DNA from: an uncultured Pseudomonadota bacterium
GTDB taxonomy: Bacteria; Pseudomonadota; Alphaproteobacteria; Rs-D84
Length of the DNA: 5,225 bases
Direction of reading: 5' to 3'
Assembly: GCA_900313285.1 (NCBI GenBank)
Contig: OMQP01000051.1
Location: 1 to 5,225 of the forward strand
Shown here: piece after piece, positions 1 to 5,224 of the stretch
How positions within the stretch are numbered: position 1 is the stretch's first letter
Layout: every line of letters begins with the position of its first letter
Translations under genes and position numbers: made by a program
The notes under the pieces: model-generated
Told to the model about the DNA's origin: nothing
Seen by the model: only the letters and a program-made list of their open reading frames with translations
Database searches by the model: none

Positions 1-1
1 T

Positions 2-226
2 ACAATGCAAATTGCATGTCGTCGCCCTGACATTCCAATTGTTGCGGTTTGTGGTGATAAAACAGTTGCAAACCAATTAGCATTGGTTCGTGGTGTTTTT
101 CCGCTGTGTGATGACTATTTGTTCGGTCAAAGATTAGCTTTTGAATCAGTGCGTAAATTTGGTATTGGTTTTGGAAAGTTAGTCATTGTCGATGATGACA
201 AGATAAGTCTGCGAACTTTAGATTAA
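2..226 (+). CDS. pyk: Pyruvate kinase, C-terminal fragment (5' end outside window)
   Basis: The reading frame is open from the window edge to TAA at 224-226, giving the last 74 residues. The stretch RRPDIPIVAV, followed by KTVANQLALVRGVFP, matches the C-terminal (allosteric) domain of pyruvate kinase, where 'RPD.PI.A.....KTA.QLAL..GV.P' is characteristic. The enzyme transfers phosphate from phosphoenolpyruvate to ADP at the end of glycolysis and acts as a cytosolic homotetramer. The catalytic domains lie upstream of the window. The ATG at 5 is an internal Met, not a start. The tail is odd: after FGKLVIVDDD the protein goes almost straight to ISLRTLD, whereas the family usually has about ten Gly/Pro-rich residues there (the effector loop) before the last strand. 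A perfect hairpin terminator follows 4 nt after the stop. The family call is fairly sure; the isoform cannot be told. Confidence 0.82.
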   Translation, partial: TMQIACRRPDIPIVAVCGDKTVANQLALVRGVFPLCDDYLFGQRLAFESVRKFGIGFGKLVIVDDDKISLRTLD

Positions 227-230
227 ATTA

Positions 231-255
231 AAACTCGGATTGAATCCGAGTTTTT
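231..255. terminator. Intrinsic terminator shared by pyk and the convergent small-protein genes
   Basis: A perfect 10-bp stem (231-240 pairing with 244-253, core CTCGGAT/ATCCGAG) with a 3-nt loop is followed by a run of five T on the + strand. It lies 4 nt after the pyk stop. Read on the - strand it also ends in TTTT and then A/T, so it probably stops transcription both ways. The stop codon of the convergent gene (254-256) directly abuts the stem. Confidence 0.8.
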
Positions 256-481
256 ATCTTTGTCTGTTTGATTGATTTTTTTCTTTTTTAAATGTTTTGT
301 AGGTCATATATGCAGAACCAGCAGCAGCGGTAAATACCAAGCATGCCATTGTCGTGTTTAAAATTTTGTGGTTACCGTCAGTTGCTCTTTCTGCATTTAG
401 TGTACCTGCACACAGATTAGCAGCAAACAGTAGATACCATATAAGTGTTTGTTTGTATTTTTTTACAAAGTCTGTGTTCAT
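254..481 (-). CDS. Small two-helix membrane protein, paralogue of its upstream neighbour (unknown function)
   Basis: This 75-residue protein is not one I recognise. A Lys-rich N-terminus (residues 7-10) is followed by a hydrophobic helix at about 12-30 (TLIWYLLFAANLCAG), a polar loop at 31-39, a second helix at about 40-58, and a strongly basic tail (KTFKKEKNQ onward, ending RQR). By the positive-inside rule both ends should be cytoplasmic. The block AAGSAYMTYKT (53-63) matches AAGSAYETYKT in the gene just upstream at 10 of 11 positions. This supports both reading frames as real coding sequence and suggests a tandem duplication. It starts 12 nt after its neighbour's stop with only a weak purine-rich site (AAAAGAT), so it is probably translated by coupling from the same mRNA. 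Size and topology resemble small inner-membrane proteins or class II holins, but nothing nearby supports a phage role. Confidence 0.65.
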   Translation of the reverse strand: MNTDFVKKYKQTLIWYLLFAANLCAGTLNAERATDGNHKILNTTMACLVFTAAAGSAYMTYKTFKKEKNQSNRQR

Positions 482-493
482 ATGTTTTATCTT

Positions 494-736
494 TTATTTT
501 TGTTTGTTTTTCAGATTTGTTATTTGTTTATTAAGGTTTGTAGCGGTTTTATAGGTTTCATATGCACTGCCGGCTGCAACAGTTGATAATGTTAAAACCA
601 AAATAACTTTAAGCCAATCTGGTGCAAGGGTTGAATCTGAAAGAGAATGTACAGCGGTTACTGTTGATGCTCCGCAAAGAAATGCCCAAAAAGCGGGTTC
701 AAATGCATTGGTAATTTGTTTGTTGTGTTTTGCCAT
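494..736 (-). CDS. Small two-helix membrane protein, first gene of a tandem paralogous pair (unknown function)
   Basis: This 80-residue protein is not one I recognise. It has a polar N-terminus (MAKHNKQITN), a first hydrophobic helix at about 12-32 that contains FWAFLCGAS, a short loop with Asp34 and Asp40, a second helix at about 41-59 ending in AAGSAYETYKT (54-64), and a Lys/Asn/Gln-rich tail without acidic residues. Positive-inside reasoning puts both termini in the cytoplasm. The ATG is well supported: AAGGAG lies 8 nt upstream, and a candidate promoter lies just before that. It is the promoter-proximal member of a two-gene - strand operon with the 75-residue paralogue, and is transcribed divergently from the dac gene. 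No catalytic motif or cleavable signal peptide is visible. A + strand frame overlapping this region exists, but the shared protein block between the two genes favours the - strand. Confidence 0.7.
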   Translation of the reverse strand: MAKHNKQITNAFEPAFWAFLCGASTVTAVHSLSDSTLAPDWLKVILVLTLSTVAAGSAYETYKTATNLNKQITNLKNKQK

Positions 737-744
737 TTATATAA

Positions 745-750
745 CTCCTT
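745..750 (-). promoter_or_regulatory. Strong Shine-Dalgarno site of the 80-residue small protein
   Basis: On the - strand this reads AAGGAG, 8 nt before the ATG (734-736). It is one of the best ribosome binding sites in the window. It fixes the start of the first small-protein gene and suggests that gene is well translated. Confidence 0.75.
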
Positions 751-762
751 TATTTACATTTG

Positions 763-791
763 TTTTTAATCTAAAAGTGCTTAAAAGTCAA
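763..791 (-). promoter_or_regulatory. Candidate sigma70-type promoter for the small-protein pair
   Basis: On the - strand, TTGACT (786-791) is followed after 17 bp by TAAAAA (763-768), a good -35 and a fair -10. Transcription would start near 756, leaving a leader of about 20 nt that just contains the AAGGAG site. The spacing fits well, but the region is very AT-rich, so chance matches are common. Confidence 0.42.
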
Positions 792-792
792 A

Positions 793-814
793 ATTTTTTG
801 TGTATTTTTTGTGT
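793..814. repeat. Exact 11-bp tandem direct repeat of T tracts
   Basis: ATTTTTTGTGT occurs twice with no gap (793-803 and 804-814). This places two T6 tracts one helical turn apart between the two divergent candidate promoters. The second copy ends on the first base of the TTGACC -35 candidate for dac. Phased A/T tracts of this kind usually bend DNA or act as UP-like elements; that role is an inference here. Confidence 0.6.
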
Positions 815-843
815 TGACCCAAATATAGTATTTTTACTATCAT
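814..843 (+). promoter_or_regulatory. Candidate promoter for the dac-recR-rsmA run, giving a nearly leaderless transcript
   Basis: TTGACC (814-819) is a good -35. The -10 could be TACTAT (835-840, 15-bp spacing) or TATCAT (838-843, 18-bp spacing). Either choice puts the transcription start within a few bases of the dac ATG at 853. This fits the absence of any purine-rich ribosome binding site in the 20 nt before that ATG. Confidence 0.4.
825..840. promoter_or_regulatory. Inverted repeat overlapping the dac -10 candidate (possible operator)
   Basis: ATAGTA (825-830), a 4-nt T spacer, and TACTAT (835-840) form a perfect 6-bp inverted repeat. The right arm coincides with one -10 candidate for dac. 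It could be a small repressor site, or simply chance in an AT-rich promoter. It is too AT-rich to make a stable RNA hairpin. Confidence 0.25.
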
Positions 844-852
844 TTTCATATT

Positions 853-1946
853 ATGAAGAGAGTTGTATCATTTTTTTTATCGTTGTGTTTGTTTGCCGGT
901 GTTGCAAACGCGGCGCAATATAAAGCGGTATTGGTTGCAGATATAGATTCTGGACGTGTTTTATATAATGAGAATGCAAACGATTTAAATTATCCGGCAT
1001 CTTTAACCAAAATAATGACATTGTATTTAACTTTTGATGCGTTGGAACATAACAGATTGCATTTGGATGATTATTTGAACCTGTTAAATTGGGTTTGCCA
1101 GCCGGCAGTAAAATCACTGTAGAAGACGCAATAAAAGCGGTTGCAGTACATTCTGCAAATGATGTTGCGCGTGTGTTGGCTGAAAACTTACAGGGCGGGA
1201 AAGAGGGCAATTTTGCTAATTTGATGACGCGTGTTGCAAACGAAATTGGATTGCAAAATACTAATTTTGAAAATTCATCTGGTTTACCAAATGACGATCA
1301 TATGTCAACTGCGCGTGATATTGCATTATTATCTATGGCTGTATATAAACATTTTCCACAATATTGGAAATATTTTGGAATAAAATCATGGACGTATAAT
1401 GGGAAAACATATACAAATGGAAATCGTCTGTTGGGTGTGTATCCTGGATGTGATGGCATGAAAACAGGGTTTACAAATAAATCAAAATATTCGTTAGTTG
1501 CAACAGCAAAACGCGATGGGCATCATTTAATTGCTGTTGTGTTGGGCGCAGAAAACAAAGATGTGCGCGCAAGCGTTGCAACAAAAATGTTAAATCTTGG
1601 TTTTGGTAAAATTGGTAATGGGCCTGCCTATGTTGAACCAATAAAAACGCAAGCATCAGCAGCAAATCCTGTTGCAAAATATGCAACACCGGCGCCAACG
1701 CAAAAGCAAACAAAACAAACATATGCGGCTGGTTCTGTTGGTGTGCAATTTGGTGCGTTTTCTTCATATGAATCAGCAAAAAATCAGGCAAATAAAGTGA
1801 AATCTGCAACTGGTTTGGTGGCAGATATACAACAAAATGAAAATGGTTTATATCGTGTGCGTGTTAATGGTTTATCTGAAACTGCTGCACAAAGTGCTAA
1901 AAATTCGGCCATCGCAAACGGCATAGATTGTTATGTGTTTCATTAA
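853..1946 (+). pseudogene. D-alanyl-D-alanine carboxypeptidase (PBP5/DacA-like) with C-terminal SPOR domain, broken by a frameshifting deletion
   Basis: The family removes the terminal D-Ala from peptidoglycan pentapeptides in the periplasm. The 5' piece (853-1122) encodes a signal peptide (residues 1-20, cleavage after VANA) and the SxxK motif SLTK (Ser50/Lys53, codons at 1000-1011). It then runs out of frame and stops at TAG 1120-1122. The 3' piece is in the -1 frame (open from 1071, family-like from VKLGLPAG at about 1083). It carries SAN (1152-1160), KTG (1461-1469), and a linker followed by a SPOR domain (about 1731-1943, starting VQFGAFSSYESA) that binds denuded glycan at division sites. 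All three catalytic motifs are present but split between frames. The usual segment after LDDYLN (pattern 'VS..AA...PSK') is missing; family spacing predicts about 28 nt lost near 1080. Everything else is well preserved, so the event is recent or an assembly error. recR starts 9 nt downstream. Confidence 0.85.
1071..1091 (+). other. Lesion junction in dac (frame change and missing segment)
   Basis: Frame 1 encodes normal family sequence up to LDDYLN, whose Asn codon ends at 1080. The -1 frame resumes family sequence at P-V-K-L-G-L-P-A-G from the codon at 1080-1082. The two frames share one base, so the lost length must be 1 mod 3. Between the Ser of SxxK (1000) and the Ser of SAN (1152) there are 152 nt. 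Homologues as I recall them have about 60 codons (180 nt), giving a deletion near 28 nt. No canonical X XXY YYZ slippery heptamer sits in register here. Confidence 0.65.
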
Positions 1947-1955
1947 AGAAAAAAT

Positions 1956-2546
1956 ATGAATATAAAAATAGAAAAACTTATTAAACAATTTGCAAAATTA
2001 CCACGTGTTGGTACACGCGCTGCAACACGTATAGTGATTGGTTTGTTACAAGATAAAACGGGTAAAGCAGTCAATCTGGCAAATTCTTTGATGGATGCTG
2101 CAAATACAATTCATCCGTGTTCTGTGTGTGGCATGTTAACGGATATGGATATATGTGAATTTTGTAATGATTCATCGCGTAAAAACGGTCAGTTGTGCAT
2201 TGTGCGTGATTTGTCTGATGTGTTAGTACTTGAAAAATCTGGCGTGTTTCATGGACGCTATCATGTGTTGGGTGGAAATTTGTCGGGTGTTGATGGAATT
2301 ACACCTGATGATTTGAATATTGCAAATATTCCATCGCGCATACAGAATGAAAATATAAATGAAATAATATTTGCTTTGCCTAATACTGTCGAAGGTAAAA
2401 CAACACAACAATACATAATGTCGACAATTGGAAACGATGGTGTTGTATTTTCTGAATTGGCATCTGGTGTACCACTCGGTGGTGATTTAGATTTTATAGA
2501 TGATGGAACATTGACATTGGCATTTGGGGGACGAAAAAAATTATGA
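1956..2546 (+). CDS. recR: Recombination mediator protein RecR
   Basis: RecR works with RecO (and RecF) to load RecA on SSB-coated single-stranded DNA during gap repair; it acts in the cytosol as a ring-shaped clamp. The 196 residues match the family's usual length of about 200. Domains in order: N-terminal helix-hairpin-helix (about 5-30, with LPRVGTRAATR), a zinc finger C55-x2-C58-x8-C67-x2-C70, a Toprim domain (about 79-170) opening LCIVRDLSDVLVLEKSG and carrying the hallmark GRYHVLGGNLSGVDGI, then VEGKTTQQYI and the C-terminal ASGVPLGGDLDFIDDGTL. The ATG lies 9 nt after the dac stop with a weak purine-rich site (AAAGAAAAA). The stop overlaps the rsmA start as ATGA. In many bacteria recR follows dnaX and the ybaB/ebfC gene; here it follows dac instead. 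Confidence 0.96.
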   Translation: MNIKIEKLIKQFAKLPRVGTRAATRIVIGLLQDKTGKAVNLANSLMDAANTIHPCSVCGMLTDMDICEFCNDSSRKNGQLCIVRDLSDVLVLEKSGVFHGRYHVLGGNLSGVDGITPDDLNIANIPSRIQNENINEIIFALPNTVEGKTTQQYIMSTIGNDGVVFSELASGVPLGGDLDFIDDGTLTLAFGGRKKL

Positions 2547-3376
2547 CAAATAAAATTGCAAATTTGCCCCCAGTATCAGAAATGATGCGCGAAAGCGGAC
2601 TTGAACCAAAAAAACAATTCGGGCAAAATTTTTTGTTTGATTTGAATTTAACAGGACGTATTGCACGCAGTATACCAAATATTGAAAAAACAATTGTTGT
2701 TGAAGTTGGCCCGGGCCCCGGTGGTTTAACACGTGCAATTTTAATGGCGGGTGCGCAACATGTTATTGCAATCGAGAAAGATAAAACCACCCAGAATATT
2801 TTATCAAAAATTGTTGATGCATCAGATGGAAAATTGGAAGTGATTTTTGGTGATGCGTTGAAAGTTGATTTATCAAATATGGATGCCACAGGATATTCTG
2901 TGTGTTCAAATTTGCCGTATAATGTTGGCACTGAATTATTGATAGGTTGGTTGCATAAAATAGCAAATGGTGCAAACATTAAATCGTTAACTTTGATGTT
3001 TCAAAAGGAAGTCGCACAACGCATAGTTGCAAATGTTGGGGACGCGCAATACGGCAGATTATCTGTGTTATCAAACATTATTGCAGATACAAAAATTTTA
3101 TTTGATGTTCCAAATACTGCATTTGTTCCGCGTCCAAAGGTACAATCTGCAGTTGTTCAAATAATACCAAATAAAAATAAAATCAAAAAAATTCAAGATA
3201 TAACGGTGCTTGAAAAATTAACCGCAAAATTATTTGGACAACGACGCAAAATGATACGCGGTATTATAAAAACAGATTGGGAAAGATTTGGATTGTCTGG
3301 GACAGAACGTGCCGAAGAAATAACCCCAGAAACATTTTTAAAAATAGCAAGCAATATGGACGTAAATTTGTTATAA
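2543..3376 (+). CDS. rsmA: 16S rRNA (adenine1518-N6/adenine1519-N6)-dimethyltransferase RsmA (KsgA)
   Basis: RsmA uses S-adenosylmethionine to dimethylate two adjacent adenines in the 3' terminal hairpin of 16S rRNA, a late step and checkpoint in 30S assembly. Its loss classically gives kasugamycin resistance. The 277-residue protein is of normal length and shows the family motifs in order: KKQFGQNFLFD (23-33), SAM-binding EVGPGPGGLTR (54-64), the ribose-binding acidic residue in IEKD (Glu78), GDAL (102-105), the catalytic NLPY (122-125), then FQKEVAQRI and the C-terminal FVPRPKVQSAV. The start is fixed by GGGGGA 11 nt upstream inside recR and by the ATGA overlap with the recR stop, which implies translational coupling. 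The C-terminal helical domain ends normally and the antiporter gene follows after 28 nt. Confidence 0.97.
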   Translation: MTNKIANLPPVSEMMRESGLEPKKQFGQNFLFDLNLTGRIARSIPNIEKTIVVEVGPGPGGLTRAILMAGAQHVIAIEKDKTTQNILSKIVDASDGKLEVIFGDALKVDLSNMDATGYSVCSNLPYNVGTELLIGWLHKIANGANIKSLTLMFQKEVAQRIVANVGDAQYGRLSVLSNIIADTKILFDVPNTAFVPRPKVQSAVVQIIPNKNKIKKIQDITVLEKLTAKLFGQRRKMIRGIIKTDWERFGLSGTERAEEITPETFLKIASNMDVNLL

Positions 3377-3377
3377 T
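3369..3377 (+). promoter_or_regulatory. Candidate extended -10 promoter for the antiporter gene
   Basis: TGTTATAAT is a perfect TGnTATAAT extended -10 placed over the rsmA stop codon. A start near 3384 would leave a leader of about 20 nt containing the antiporter ribosome site. No convincing -35 lies upstream, which extended -10 promoters can tolerate. The match could be chance, since the codons Leu-Leu-stop generate it. Confidence 0.35.
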
Positions 3378-3388
3378 ATAACAGCAAC

Positions 3389-3397
3389 AGGAGAGGG
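3389..3397 (+). promoter_or_regulatory. Shine-Dalgarno region of the antiporter gene
   Basis: AGGAGAGGG lies 7-15 nt before the ATG at 3405. It is the strongest + strand ribosome site in the window and fixes the start. Its strength contrasts with the weak or absent sites of dac and recR, suggesting the antiporter is translated independently rather than by coupling. Confidence 0.7.
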
Positions 3398-3404
3398 AAA
3401 AATC

Positions 3405-5108
3405 ATGTCGACAGCAACACTTATATTTTTTGCAATAGCTTTTGGCGCAGTATTTTTTATGCGACTTTTTAAAATGGGAACTTTATTAGCATTTTTATTA
3501 ACTGGTATTTTGGCCGGACAACATGTTTTGGGTTTATTTGAATTATCTGGCACATGGAATTTCCTGGGCGATTTAGGTATTATGTTTTTATGGTTTAATA
3601 TTGGTTTACAAATCAATATGCAAAGATTATGGCAATTGCGTCGCACTATATTTGGATTGGGCGCATCCCAAGTGTTAATGGTCGCAACAATGTTGTTTCC
3701 AATTTTAGTCGGTGTGACAGCGTGGACATTGTTGGGAACAATAATGATGGCGTTGATTTTGGCGATGTCCAGTACATCTGAAGATTTGCAGATTTTAATA
3801 GACAGAAACCAATTACAAACAAATATGGGACGTCAAACATTTTCAATATTATTATTCCAAGATTTATTGTCGATTCCATTACTTGCCATGTTGCCGATTA
3901 TGGCGGGAAAATCTATAAACCTGGGGGCATCGGCCATAGATATTTTGGTTATGTCTGTTGGTTTAATAGTTGGCGTTATAATTGTTTCGAAATTCCTTAT
4001 TAACCCGTTGATGCGACTTGTTGCAAAATTGCAATCCCAGGAGGCTTTTGTTTTAGCAATAATGGTAAATATCGCAGTATGGGCGGTGATTTTACATTTG
4101 ATGGGACTGCCATCGGCATTGGGCGCGTTTTTGGCGGGTATGTTAATGTCAGAAACAGTTTACAGACACCAGGTGACTGCATCCGTAGAACCATATGCAA
4201 TGTTGTTTTTGTCGTTCTTTTTCATAGTGCTGGGGATGGGAATAAATTTACCATTTTTAATAGATTATTGGAAAATAGTTTTGATAGGTTGCTTTGGGTT
4301 GGTTGCAATTAAATTCTTTGCGCTTTACATCGTGGCGCGTGTGCGTCATGTGTCTGGTCGCGAAGCATCACTGATGTCTTTGATATTGGCCCAGGGTGGT
4401 GAATTTGGTTTGTTGATTTTACAGACGATGAAAACAAATGGAATTTCGGCTGTTCCACCAGAACACCAGGAAATTTTAATTGCCATAATCATAGTTTCAA
4501 TTATGATGACGCCAATATTGCTTTTGATATATGATACATTATTAAAGCATGGTGTTTTATTTAGTGGTAAATCAAATAAAAAATTATCTGAAACAAATTT
4601 AGAAGCCACACCAACAGTTGTTATCTGTGGTTTTGGTCGTATGGGACAAATTATTGCCCAAATGTTAAGTTCTGAAAACATATCGTATGTCGCCATAGAT
4701 ACAAATGTTGATGAAGTAATCATGGCACGTGAATCTGGATATAATGTTATTTACGGTGAATCACGCAAAAAGGCGATATTATTGGCAGCTGGCCTTAAAC
4801 CACGTAAAACACGTGCGGTTGTTATTGCTTTGAATGATGCGTCGGTGGCAAGTGATATTGTTCATACATTAAATTCGATTGCACCACGTATGAAAATATT
4901 TGCGCGCGCACATAATTTAAAGGTATCAAAAGAATTGTTAAATATGGGTGTGAAATCTGCAACGCCTGAAATCATAGAATCATCATTTATCATTGGTTCT
5001 AATTTGATGGAAAGTTTGGGATTATCAAAAACGAAAATAAATACATTGATGGATTTCTTGCGTGCAGATGGATATGCAAACGTAAAGAAACCAATTGATA
5101 CAAAATAG
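3405..5108 (+). CDS. KefB/KefC-type monovalent cation/H+ antiporter (CPA2 family) with RCK/TrkA-N domain
   Basis: This inner-membrane transporter probably exchanges K+ (or Na+) for H+ for pH and ion control. Of 567 residues, about 1-385 form the Na+/H+-exchanger domain with roughly 12 hydrophobic segments. Family motifs include GILAGQHVLG, FNIGLQI, the ion-path FQD (151-153), GAFLAGMLMSE, YRH (253-255), FFFIVLGMGIN and GGEFGLL. Residues about 403-520 form an RCK N-terminal Rossmann domain with GFGRMG (409-414) and the strand-end acid Asp432, indicating NAD(H)/nucleotide binding. No RCK C-terminal domain follows. Unusual features: the helix-4 motif, SSTA-I-A-MQ in E. coli KefC, reads SSTSEDLQ (122-129), adding two acidic residues. 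The gating loop HALESDIEP is HQVTASVEP (255-263), losing two acids. No KefF/KefG-type ancillary gene is visible. Glutathione gating as in KefC is therefore doubtful, and the ion is unknown. Confidence 0.9.
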   Translation: MSTATLIFFAIAFGAVFFMRLFKMGTLLAFLLTGILAGQHVLGLFELSGTWNFLGDLGIMFLWFNIGLQINMQRLWQLRRTIFGLGASQVLMVATMLFPILVGVTAWTLLGTIMMALILAMSSTSEDLQILIDRNQLQTNMGRQTFSILLFQDLLSIPLLAMLPIMAGKSINLGASAIDILVMSVGLIVGVIIVSKFLINPLMRLVAKLQSQEAFVLAIMVNIAVWAVILHLMGLPSALGAFLAGMLMSETVYRHQVTASVEPYAMLFLSFFFIVLGMGINLPFLIDYWKIVLIGCFGLVAIKFFALYIVARVRHVSGREASLMSLILAQGGEFGLLILQTMKTNGISAVPPEHQEILIAIIIVSIMMTPILLLIYDTLLKHGVLFSGKSNKKLSETNLEATPTVVICGFGRMGQIIAQMLSSENISYVAIDTNVDEVIMARESGYNVIYGESRKKAILLAAGLKPRKTRAVVIALNDASVASDIVHTLNSIAPRMKIFARAHNLKVSKELLNMGVKSATPEIIESSFIIGSNLMESLGLSKTKINTLMDFLRADGYANVKKPIDTK

Positions 5109-5126
5109 GGTACCTTTTTGAACAAT

Positions 5127-5157
5127 AAAACACCGCGAAAGCGGTGTTTTTATTTTT
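5127..5157. terminator. Strong intrinsic terminator with GAAA tetraloop
   Basis: A perfect 10-bp stem (5127-5136 pairing with 5141-5150, core CACCGC/GCGGTG) is closed by a GAAA loop and followed by TATTTTT. It lies 18 nt after the antiporter stop and ends the + strand run. The A/T flanks give a usable T tract on the - strand too, so it probably also serves the convergent frame whose stop lies at 5150-5152. Confidence 0.88.
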
Positions 5158-5224
5158 GAAAACCCTGTAAAATCACATATAAGTCATTGTTTTTACCGTT
5201 TTTTTTCATCTTGCGTTCCGTCCC
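5150..5224 (-). CDS. 3' end of an unidentified convergent gene (partial, 5' end outside window)
   Basis: On the - strand one frame is open from the window edge to TAA (5150-5152). It gives 24 residues that begin GTERKMKKNGKN and end LYVILQGFQK; the other two frames on this strand hit stops sooner. The stop lies in the T tail of the terminator at 5127-5157, the same arrangement as at 254-256, where a convergent - strand gene ends against a shared terminator. The fragment is too short to assign to a family. A 20-residue product from the internal ATG is possible but lacks a clear ribosome site. The call rests on the open frame and the layout only. Confidence 0.4.
   Translation of the reverse strand, partial: GTERKMKKNGKNNDLYVILQGFQK

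Noticed and set aside
354..554. Hydrophobic + strand frame opposite the two small - strand genes
   Set aside because: It crosses both - strand genes and their junction, has no ribosome site, and its hydrophobicity is expected from T-rich antisense sequence. The shared protein block between the - strand frames supports that strand.
254..736. Toxin-antitoxin pair or phage lysis cassette
   Set aside because: Two small adjacent membrane genes invite this, but they are paralogous to each other, there is no endolysin, integrase or DNA-binding antitoxin nearby, and the flanks are housekeeping genes.
708..923. Phe/Leu/Ile-rich + strand frame across the divergent intergenic region
   Set aside because: It runs through the small-gene start, the promoters and into dac in another frame. 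Its composition reflects poly-T DNA, and the signal peptide frame at 853 is clearly the real one.
1081..1097. Programmed -1 ribosomal frameshift joining the two dac pieces
   Set aside because: The frame relation is -1, but no canonical slippery heptamer is in register (GGGTTTG at 1091-1097 is out of phase), and family spacing shows a segment is missing. A shift alone would not restore a normal protein.
1471..1809. A 112-codon Leu/His/Gln-rich - strand frame inside dac
   Set aside because: Its composition is the reverse complement of the Ala/Thr/Lys-rich linker of dac; there is no homology signal or start signal.
1089..1946. An independent gene starting at the TTG at 1089
   Set aside because: It would lack a signal peptide and the nucleophile Ser of SxxK, has no ribosome site, and its sequence continues the carboxypeptidase fold of the upstream piece. 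It is the 3' half of a broken gene.
4346..4723. A 125-codon open frame on the - strand inside the antiporter gene
   Set aside because: It is antisense to strongly conserved antiporter sequence, with no family motif, promoter or ribosome site. Low-GC membrane genes commonly give such antisense frames.
5111..5120. GGTACC palindrome near the antiporter stop as a regulatory site
   Set aside because: It is a single 6-bp palindrome between a stop codon and a terminator, with no supporting partner; chance is enough.
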